Program-made: the position numbers and the translations under genes
The notes under the pieces: generated by a model
Databases searched by the model: none
What the model was told of the DNA's origin: nothing
What the model saw: only the letters and a program-made list of their open reading frames with translations
Shown: piece by piece, positions 61,367 to 64,000 of the stretch
Numbering within the stretch: the first letter of the stretch is position 1
Layout of the letters: each line of letters starts with the position of its first letter
Assembly: GCA_029962745.1 (NCBI GenBank)
Contig: CM057154.1
Span: 14,379,763-14,443,762, forward strand
Length of the DNA stretch: 64,000 nt
Direction of reading: 5' to 3'
Origin: Echinometra lucunter
Lineage: Eukaryota > Echinodermata > Echinoidea > Camarodonta > Echinometridae

Positions 61367-62968
61367 ATGTCTCCCTTCCATCCTCATCATTTGTCAAAAT
61401 TTGGAGCCTTACATGTAAACATCCTGAAACACGCTCTGCACCGTGACCACTACAATCTACAGTGTAAATCCATACCTAGTGTGGGGGGCGGGCATGTTCT
61501 AAGTATGGTAAAAAATCTGATTTTCTTGTATTAATTTATCTCTGACCACCCATACAGGGAATGTGTCATTACAGCCTTTTGGTTGCCATGGTGCTATATT
61601 GCCTATCATTCTAAGTATATTAACTTAATACTTCTAGAGAGATGATGAACATGAATGAAAAGATCTTTGTCATCTTTCAGGTCCAGCCTCATCTGACACC
61701 GGCCAAGAACATACGCATCAGTGAGATCCAGTCACAGCTCACTAATCTACATGGACAGCGCCTCAGAGTTCAGCCGCCTCCACGGAGGGTGCCACCAAGA
61801 GGGAGGAGATGGACAGGTTACGCAATGAGCTGGATGACATGTGGCTGCTGAGTGTGTCTACTGTGGGGAGATCATGATTAGGTGAGAGTCAGTGGATGAA
61901 ATAAATGTCCCACTAATGATGATACCCCTCATATCGGTAAAAAGAATCAACTTCACTAATCAAAAAAGGCTTGTTCAGACATCCAGCAGCAAATTGTTTT
62001 TAAAAACATCAGGGCCGGTATTCAATTCATACTTAAGCCCGAAATATGAGTATTTGATTAGTTTTTTTGCTTAGATAAATACTTAGCAAAATTTGGGCTA
62101 AGTATTTTACCTAAATCTAAGACACCTACTTAGGAGACTTAAGCCACTTATTTTTTTAGGCCTTGATTGTCAGGCATATGTTTTATACGCAGTCAATGAG
62201 CTGAGGCAGAATTATATCATAGCATATTCGAGCGTATTTGATGCGACATGTTAATTGCGCATTGAAAATTTGACGTCACATGCTTATCAGTAAGAATTTT
62301 GGCTTAAAGTTGGCTTACTAAAGTAAAATTCAAAGTATTGAATTGAATATGACTTAAGCAAATTTCTTAGCCAATAAAATGCTTAGTAAAAGTTTAACTT
62401 AATCCAAGTATTGAATTGAATACCGGCCCAGGCTTTAAAGTGTCACATTTCTGTATGTATAACACACAGGCGAGTACACTTATCAGTCCTTTTATTGCAT
62501 TAATCTCTTGAACCTTTTACAAAAAACCCATAGTATTTTGAATGCAGTTACCCCCTGAATATTCATAAGAGCCTTGAGGCATTTCACTTTCACAACCTGC
62601 CAATTGTTTGATTGTTTAATTTAATGTTTCCTATACACTATTGTGATGGAAGTCAACTAAAATTGTCCATTGCATGTTAGAAAGCTGACAAACGTGGGGA
62701 AGAGTTAATGTGTCTCTTGTGACTACAACCTGTACATGTTTTGCTCTTAAATTATAAAGATTTTTAAACTTGCAGTTAGGATTTATTGGAATATGAGTGC
62801 ATTCCATTGTGATCATTAATTTCATGGATGCCCTTACCTCCCTGAGTAATGTGCATTATTGTCATAGAATTCAATATGTTTATTCTTTCTTTCCTTCTCT
62901 CTAGGTCTATTGACAAGCCATTCATAGACCATGATGAATATGATGCAGTCATCAAGAGCTGGGAATGA
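38910..62968 (+). CDS. VPS18: Vacuolar protein sorting-associated protein 18 (VPS18)
   Basis: VPS18 (yeast Pep3, fly deep orange) is a class C core subunit of the HOPS and CORVET complexes that tether endosomes and lysosomes before SNARE fusion. Twenty-four coding exons were traced, 38910-39002 through 62905-62968, and give about 980 aa (human 973). Order: N-terminal beta-propeller (about 30-370; HLIDSVGWNK, FAWMT), alpha-solenoid with clathrin-type repeat (about 395-810; LFYKFSPVLMRHIP, YALRLCAERKHYKACVH, LLKIEDILPFFPDFVTIDHF), coiled coil (about 815-855) and a C-terminal RING-H2 with C863-x2-C866, C880-x-H882-x2-H885-x2-C888 and a final CVYC. All exon phases agree except in exon 23, where two single bases appear to be missing. 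Read literally the frame stops at 61849-61851, and CVYC is lost. The poly(A) signal is at 63026. Confidence 0.96.
39053..39206. mobile_element. Palindromic MITE (GAGCCCCATTTCATGAAAC ends) in VPS18 intron 1
   Basis: CCCATTTCATGAAACTTGTTA and the inverted TAACAAGTTTTATGAAAC near 39175-39195 form the arms. Built like the element at 3806. Confidence 0.7.
39460..39533 (+). CDS. VPS18: VPS18 coding exon 2
   Basis: Acceptor TTTATCTAG, donor GTAAGA. Encodes ISSGYVSASLEEDVRIFTRN then RINF, matching HSGYVNAQLEKEVPIFTKQRIDF. Confidence 0.95.
40044..40153 (+). CDS. VPS18: VPS18 coding exon 3
   Basis: Acceptor TCTCCACAG, donor GTAAAT. Encodes TPPKAITHMVVNNNILIIAM, then KDHQLLRIDREHPEQPD, first propeller blade. 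Confidence 0.95.
41087..41226 (+). CDS. VPS18: VPS18 coding exon 4
   Basis: Acceptor ACTCTACAG, donor GTATCG. Encodes EVKVGDDPVHRLFLDPTGRH and EVFYLSRNSKKCKNLAKFK. Confidence 0.95.
41380..42180. other. VPS18 intron 4 segment bounded by inverted CCTATAGACCAATTTCA ends
   Basis: CCCTATAGACCAATTTCACC (about 41413) and the inverted GTGAAATTGGTCTATAGGG (about 42158-42176) frame about 760 bp of higher CpG content. A terminal-inverted-repeat element is likely. It has no coding potential. Confidence 0.6.
42556..42640 (+). CDS. VPS18: VPS18 coding exon 5
   Basis: Acceptor TTTATTGCAG, donor GTATTG. Encodes GHLIDSVGWNKSNTSDTSTS and EILLGTSQ, matching GQLVESVGWNK...ILVGTAQG. Confidence 0.95.
43253..43332 (+). 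CDS. VPS18: VPS18 coding exon 6
   Basis: Acceptor GCTGTTTAAG, donor GTAAGG. Encodes GLIYEAEIQAGEDSRFFQQS and LDQYFKQ. Confidence 0.92.
43505..43920. mobile_element. MITE with TTAACCCATTCGTGACAG ends
   Basis: TTAACCCATTCGTGACAG at 43505 and its inverse CTGTCACGAATGGGTTAA ending 43921 bound about 416 bp in VPS18 intron 6. The interior has no coding sequence; TTAA at both tips. Confidence 0.88.
44356..44471 (+). CDS. VPS18: VPS18 coding exon 7
   Basis: Acceptor TTTGATTTTAG, donor GTAAAA. Encodes VFSLGKEGTVPVTAIEVERI and GEKARFFVMATTPG, matching RSFVIATTRQRLFQF when joined to exon 8. Confidence 0.94.
44606..44870. repeat. Single-armed relative of the 13048 foldback MITE
   Basis: Starts TTAAAGGGAGCCAAAACCC. 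Contains GAGAAAGTTATGAAAG, CTCAAATTGGCAATGTTG, GGACAACTCTCAATAAGTTT and TGTACACAAAAATT in the order seen in one arm of the 13048 element. VPS18 intron 7. Confidence 0.5.
45115..45203 (+). CDS. VPS18: VPS18 coding exon 8
   Basis: Acceptor CTTCTTACAG, donor GTAAGT. Encodes GRLYQFVGSVPSQADTPIFL and NVFQKYEDIT. Confidence 0.93.
45515..45600 (+). repeat. Decayed tandem copy of the VPS18 exon 9 3' splice site and 5' end
   Basis: AATGCAGCCAGTTTCTTAGAG resembles CTACAGCCAGCTTCTTGGAG of exon 9, about 169 bp upstream of it. The preceding intron also matches (AATTGCTGCA, TATCAGT). After about 27 bp the copy diverges and carries a stop. Confidence 0.75.
45736..45834 (+). CDS. VPS18: VPS18 coding exon 9
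   Basis: Acceptor ACAACTACAG, donor GTTTGT. Encodes TSFLELPGNFGYSKLEHYCP and PKTFAWMT, matching FREFPSNLGYSELAFYTPK...FAWMMG. Confidence 0.95.
46542..47032. mobile_element. MITE with TTTAAAGGTAGCC/TTACCTTTAA ends
   Basis: TTTAAAGGTAGCCTGTCCCTTTT at 46542 is inverted as AAAAGGGACGAGTTACCTTTAA, ending 47032. The interior has a GC-rich segment with GCTAGCTAGC. No gene; TTAA tips. VPS18 intron 9. Confidence 0.8.
47041..47227. repeat. CT-rich tract before VPS18 exon 10
   Basis: (TTCTCTTCCCTTCTC)n-like pyrimidine sequence runs up to about 10 bases before the exon 10 acceptor, giving an unusually long polypyrimidine tract. Confidence 0.85.
47239..47404 (+). CDS. VPS18: VPS18 coding exon 10
   Basis: Acceptor CTGTCTAG, donor GTATTT, leaves in phase 2. 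Encodes GPGVYFGSFDFSSQSRDNLT and PISVVLTEFHVLLLFQD, matching PLAIVLTQFHFLLLLAD. Confidence 0.95.
47965..48017. repeat. Near-perfect 53-nt palindrome
   Basis: GTATTGTTTTAGTGGTGTGA with its inverse closing at GTATTG, pairing for about 25 bp around a tiny loop. Further GTATTACAATTG inverted units extend to 48130, close to exon 11. Confidence 0.85.
48161..48218 (+). CDS. VPS18: VPS18 coding exon 11
   Basis: Acceptor GATTTTACAG, donor GTAAGT. Encodes RVKILCVLNEQLIDEDVIQN, matching DRVEAVCTLTGQVVLRDHF. Confidence 0.92.
48895..48998 (+). CDS. VPS18: VPS18 coding exon 12
   Basis: Acceptor CTTACCCTCAG, donor GTAAGA. Encodes KFGRLMGLCRDRIKGTIWAF and TEQSVFMYKVVREA; end of the propeller. Confidence 0.94.
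49575..49930 (+). repeat. Dispersed repeat, copy 2 (GCCAAATGAAGTTTG family)
   Basis: ACCCCCGCCAAATGAAGTTT, GGAGGTATATAGGAATCAG, CGGTCGGGCAGACGGTCC and TGTTGCCATGGTATAA; opposite orientation to the copy at 12640. Confidence 0.75.
49959..50084 (+). CDS. VPS18: VPS18 coding exon 13
   Basis: Acceptor CTACTACTAG, donor GTAAGT. Encodes RDVWRIYLDKGEFDRAKEFV, then SRQAEHFFENKK, matching ARDVWRTYLDMNRFDLAKEYC. Confidence 0.95.
50350..50845 (+). repeat. Dispersed repeat pair, copy 1 (GTGGGTACC family)
   Basis: Shares its whole layout with 58290-58790: TTAGAATTCTAAGAA, GTGGGTACCCAG, GCGCGCTAGACTGT, TTGGCAACACGACT, GCAGATGATTTTCTGCTAAT and the end GCATTGGGTACCCCCTTTAA. VPS18 intron 13. Confidence 0.88.
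50911..51046 (+). CDS. VPS18: VPS18 coding exon 14
   Basis: Acceptor CCTTCTGTAG, donor GTGTGT. Encodes KYDKSAIYYAMTEKSFEEIS and LKVFLMKKLGSLKAE. Confidence 0.95.
51708..52168. mobile_element. hAT MITE (MER5/Charlie-like ends) with perfect 8-bp target duplication
   Basis: Ends CAGTGCTTCTCAAC and GTTGAGAAGCACTG, very like the Charlie/MER5 terminal CAGTGGTTCTCAACC. TTGTAGAG is directly repeated at 51700-51707 and 52169-52176. 461 bp, no transposase. VPS18 intron 14, about 100 bp before exon 15. Confidence 0.93.
52278..52427 (+). CDS. VPS18: VPS18 coding exon 15
   Basis: Acceptor TTTCTCTGTAG, donor GTATGT, 50 codons. Encodes DKTQLTMLVMWLIELNLNQL and EFQKFLATTRVT, matching TQATLLTTWLTELYLSRLGAL. 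Confidence 0.95.
53167..53260 (+). CDS. VPS18: VPS18 coding exon 16
   Basis: Acceptor TTTGAATCATAG, donor GTAAGA. Encodes ECLSSNVNTVYDLIASHGDV then ENMVYFAMLMQ. Confidence 0.95.
54400..54618 (-). mobile_element. tRNA-derived SINE, family 1 (copy 3, minus strand) abutting VPS18 exon 17
   Basis: Inverted relative to the copies at 14019 and 26287: TTTTACCTGACTGCTAAGAA tail first, then TTTTGAACCCGGGTACTC (B box) and CACTGAGCCACAGTGCCTC (A box end). It ends 21 bases before exon 17. Confidence 0.9.
54640..54872 (+). CDS. VPS18: VPS18 coding exon 17
   Basis: Acceptor CCTATGAACAG, donor GTGATG. The largest coding exon here, 233 bp; encodes DYERVIRHHIQNEDYTAVLG, LFYKFSPVLMRHIPHDLVSA and KLIPSLVQCDSGPSEMQ. 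Confidence 0.95.
54918..55440. repeat. (GAT)n trinucleotide expansion with about 185-bp higher-order unit
   Basis: Long pure GAT runs (about 55066-55140 and 55257-55327) alternate with a complex segment TAATGATAGTGGCTGTGTTA that occurs twice. Begins about 45 bases after exon 17, in the intron. Confidence 0.95.
55788..55928 (+). CDS. VPS18: VPS18 coding exon 18
   Basis: Acceptor CTTGGTAG, donor GTATTC, 47 codons. Encodes VREAIRYLEFCIKKLGNKEQ and AIHNYLLSLYCQHQPTNLMG. Confidence 0.96.
56165..56395 (-). pseudogene. 3' end fragment of a non-LTR retrotransposon (reverse transcriptase C-terminus)
   Basis: The minus-strand frame encodes RCYQQSLYPRTIPQWNDLPD, then APTIQKFKDLLEN. The FFPRTIxxWNxLP motif marks the C-terminal end of CR1/Jockey-group LINE polymerase ORFs. 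Only this 5'-truncated end remains, in VPS18 intron 18, antisense to the gene. Confidence 0.7.
56803..57020. mobile_element. Palindromic MITE with GGGGGTGTTTCACAAA ends
   Basis: GGGGGTGTTTCACAAATAGT and the inverted TTCTTTGTGAACCCCC, with inner AAATTGGACT/AGTCCAACTT, bound about 215 bp in VPS18 intron 18. A poly(C) run forms the right tip. Confidence 0.8.
57100..57231 (+). CDS. VPS18: VPS18 coding exon 19
   Basis: Acceptor TTTACGATTAG, donor GTAATA, 44 codons. Encodes VADNVNYDMKYALRLCAERK and LYEEAVDLALQ. Confidence 0.96.
58066..58275 (+). CDS. VPS18: VPS18 coding exon 20
   Basis: Acceptor AACCCTTTAG, donor GTAAAT, 70 codons. Encodes VDVDLAKQSAEKPEDDEALR, KLWLRIAKHVV and PLLKIEDILPFFPDFVTIDH. 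Confidence 0.97.
58290..58790 (+). repeat. Dispersed repeat pair, copy 2 (GTGGGTACC family)
   Basis: Same orientation and landmarks as 50350-50845 (GTGGGTACCAG, CGTGCTAGACTGTGCAGTAT, TTGGCAACACGACTATG, GACAGATGATTTTCTGCTAA). It starts 15 bases after exon 20. Confidence 0.88.
59394..60170 (+). repeat. Five decayed partial copies of VPS18 exon 21 and its 3' splice site
   Basis: The real exon begins GACGCCATTTGTAGTTCTCT then AGCAGACTACAATCAGCACA. Degenerate copies: about 59400 (CTCCCTAGCAGCCTACAATC, itself partly doubled), 59553 (GATGCCATTTATAGTTTTCT), 59631 (AATGCCATTTACTGATATAG), 59757 (GGATGCCATCTGTAGTTCTC) and 60126 (GCATGCTATTTTTAGTTTGC). Three of them also keep the intron side TATCAACCCTA/TATCAACCTTA. 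Confidence 0.82.
59828..60095 (+). mobile_element. tRNA-derived SINE, family 3, inserted in the exon 21 copy array
   Basis: Head GGAGGTGTTGTGGTGTAGTG (A box) and GGAATCCCGGCCCGGCACT (B-box end). The body has CACCCAGGTGCTAATTGTGT and GTGGGACGCGCAGG, the tail GCACATTGCAAGAAACC then (ATT)n. Confidence 0.75.
60245..60366 (+). CDS. VPS18: VPS18 coding exon 21
   Basis: Acceptor ATCCCTGTAG, donor GTCAGT (weak). Encodes DAICSSLADYNQHIEALKAD and SAKALRADIQETRN, the coiled coil before the RING. Confidence 0.95.
60826..60943 (+). CDS. VPS18: VPS18 coding exon 22 (first part of RING-H2)
   Basis: Acceptor TTCACCTAG, donor GTATGT. Encodes KYGIVSGQQKCATCNYPLLT and FPCEHMFHSDCLITE with six of the eight zinc ligands. 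Confidence 0.96.
61323..61365. repeat. Poly(C) then (CT)n tract
   Basis: About 13 C followed by about 13 CT units in VPS18 intron 22. Confidence 0.9.
61681..61881 (+). CDS. VPS18: VPS18 coding exon 23 with two apparent 1-base deletions
   Basis: Acceptor CATCTTTCAG, donor GTGAGA. It opens in frame (VQPHLTPAKNIRISEIQSQL), then homology moves to another frame (ATKREEMDRLRNELDDM) and again to a third (VAAECVYCGEIMI). The first shift lies in 61777-61792, in C- and G-rich sequence. The second is at 61839-61842, where ATGTGG stands for an expected ATG-GTG-G. The exon is 201 bp; 203 would satisfy the phase on both sides. Confidence 0.9.
62012..62429. mobile_element. Palindromic MITE with GGGCCGGTATTCAATTCA ends
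   Basis: GGGCCGGTATTCAATTCATA and the inverted TTGAATTGAATACCGGCCC bound 418 bp. CTTAAGC/GCTTAGT motifs recur inverted inside. VPS18 intron 23. Confidence 0.9.
62905..62968 (+). CDS. VPS18: VPS18 coding exon 24 (terminal)
   Basis: Acceptor TTCTCTCTAG; encodes SIDKPFIDHDEYDAVIKSWE then TGA at 62966-62968, matching RSIDRPFIDPQRYEEEQLSWL. Confidence 0.95.
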
Positions 62969-63025
62969 AACGTTAAAAACCTATGTAAAATTCTCTCCAA
63001 ACATCTCCAAAATTAATTAATGTGT

Positions 63026-63031
63026 AATAAA
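63026..63031 (+). promoter_or_regulatory. VPS18: Poly(A) signal AATAAA of VPS18
   Basis: First AATAAA after the stop codon, 58 bases downstream, giving a very short 3'UTR if it is used. Confidence 0.75.
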
Positions 63032-63459
63032 ACAAAAGGAATGTAATTCCTTTCATTTATGTATCTGACTTGTGAAATAATTACATATATCGTGGGTTTG
63101 TGCAACAAAGGGCTATTTGTGTTTTTGGCCATTTGAGAAAACTTGCAATGAAGTTATGTTATAAACACTGGTTTAATGCATATGGCAATACCTACTTTAG
63201 GTGATCCCTGCCTGTAGCAAAGTTTGCTGTAGAAACCATTATTATCAATGGGTTCCTGATCTCTTATTGATCATTTTGATATCAAAACCTCATTTTGACC
63301 AAAAAATGCAGATAGCCCTTTGTTGCACTAAACCCTTGATATGTTGAATCTGATATAGAAGTGATGATGATAGATGGATTCGTCAGATGCTTTTTAGTGA
63401 GGATGGAAAAGTGCTAAATACTAAAGGCATTTCCTATTGGATACTTGTTTATCCCAACT
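63032..63459. other. 3' flank of VPS18, nothing recognised
   Basis: AT-rich sequence without splice-supported exons. GTTTGTGCAACAAAGGGCTA at 63097 is inverted as TAGCCCTTTGTTGCACTAAA at 63313, so a further inverted-repeat element of about 240 bp may lie here. Confidence 0.5.
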
Positions 63460-63584
63460 AGGTTGAGAGTGGCAATTATAGCAAATTGCCTTGCCATGGA
63501 AGGTGATGCGGTGGCAAGGATTCAATCTCTATGTCCTACCATGTAGTCCATAGTTCAGTGACTTGTGCACTAGACAATGACACA
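63460..63584 (-). repeat. Degenerate tRNA-SINE-like remnant
   Basis: The minus strand reads GTCTAGTGCACAAGTCACTG then AGAGATTGAATCCTTGCCAC, resembling worn A and B boxes. Weak similarity only. Confidence 0.35.
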
Positions 63585-63899
63585 TTTAAAGGCTTGTTCA
63601 GATATGACGCAACAAACCCCTGTGACATTTTTAGTGTGCAGATTCGGCACAGCAAACCACGCCACCTATGTTAAGGAATGTGCATTAATACATCAACACT
63701 CAGCTAATGCAGACAAACTCATGATATATTTTGCGCTAAATTTTTCAGAATTTGATTGGGCCGCAGCTTTTTGCCCACCAGGAGGCAATATAAGCCTCCT
63801 GTCTTGGCAGGTTGTTTGTTGGTTTTTTCCTCATTTCCCTTTGAATTGTACACTAAAAATATCCAAGGATTGTCACGTCTATCTGAACAACCCTTTAAG
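63585..63899. mobile_element. TTAA-ended MITE (TTTAAAGGCTTGTTCAGAT ends)
   Basis: TTTAAAGGCTTGTTCAGATA and the inverted CTATCTGAACAACCCTTTAA enclose about 315 bp. The frame open across it has no recognisable domain. The motif GGCTTGTTCA also appears near 8824, 56550 and 61968. Confidence 0.75.
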
Positions 63900-64000
63900 C
63901 TTATTTCCAGGTTAAGGTTTAGGCTTTGAATTGCTACCAGAGAAATCTTGCTGCATTTTAGCTCATTGTATACTGGAACAGGGTAGTCCCAGTATTAAAC

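Noticed and set aside
63577..63915. 112-aa ORF at the right end
   Set aside because: Coincides with the inverted-repeat element at 63585-63899, and its ends are element tips.

Overview
The window is animal nuclear DNA. It holds two complete intron-rich genes and the 3' end of a third, set in AT-rich introns packed with repeats. The two complete genes are recognised by matching exons one after another to known animal proteins. The repeats include tRNA-headed SINEs, hAT-like and TTAA-flanked palindromic elements, a Crypton recombinase relic and a large foldback transposon resembling the TU elements described from sea urchins. A marine deuterostome, most likely an echinoderm such as a sea urchin, is my best inference, but the sequence alone does not prove it.

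Layout. (1) 1913-3324, plus strand: the last three coding exons of a gene whose protein carries at least two EGF-like domains and ends in a hydrophobic tail typical of GPI-anchored proteins; a poly(A) signal follows at 3421. (2) 3427-9255: intergenic DNA between two tail-to-tail genes. (3) 9256-35189, minus strand: THOC6, a WD40 subunit of the THO/TREX mRNA-export complex, with 13 coding exons that join in phase into 345 codons plus stop (human is 341 aa). Its introns hold a 160-bp-period array inside a terminal-inverted-repeat element, a Crypton relic, a 4.4-kb foldback element with a 6-bp target duplication, hAT-like elements and a 3.7-kb TTAA-ended composite element. (4) 35190-38909: the head-to-head spacer between THOC6 and VPS18. 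(5) 38910-62968, plus strand: VPS18, the RING-bearing core subunit of the HOPS/CORVET tethering complexes, with 24 coding exons, about 980 aa, and a poly(A) signal at 63026. Its next-to-last exon appears to lack two single bases, which breaks the RING finger in the sequence as given. (6) 62969-64000: VPS18 3'UTR, then repeats.

THOC6 acts in nuclear mRNA export and VPS18 in endosome/lysosome fusion. They share no pathway; what links them here is their head-to-head arrangement, which could mean a shared promoter region.

The most unusual signals are these. Partial tandem copies of exon 5' ends, including the 3' splice site, occur three times in the two genes, and upstream of VPS18 exon 21 there are five decayed copies. 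A higher-order tandem array carries seven DR1-type nuclear-receptor motifs. A Crypton tyrosine recombinase relic keeps its HxxR and Tyr motifs in one frame. A near-perfect 98-nt hairpin lies in the spacer between the head-to-head genes.

All exon borders were called by eye from splice signals, phase and similarity to remembered family members; no alignment was run.
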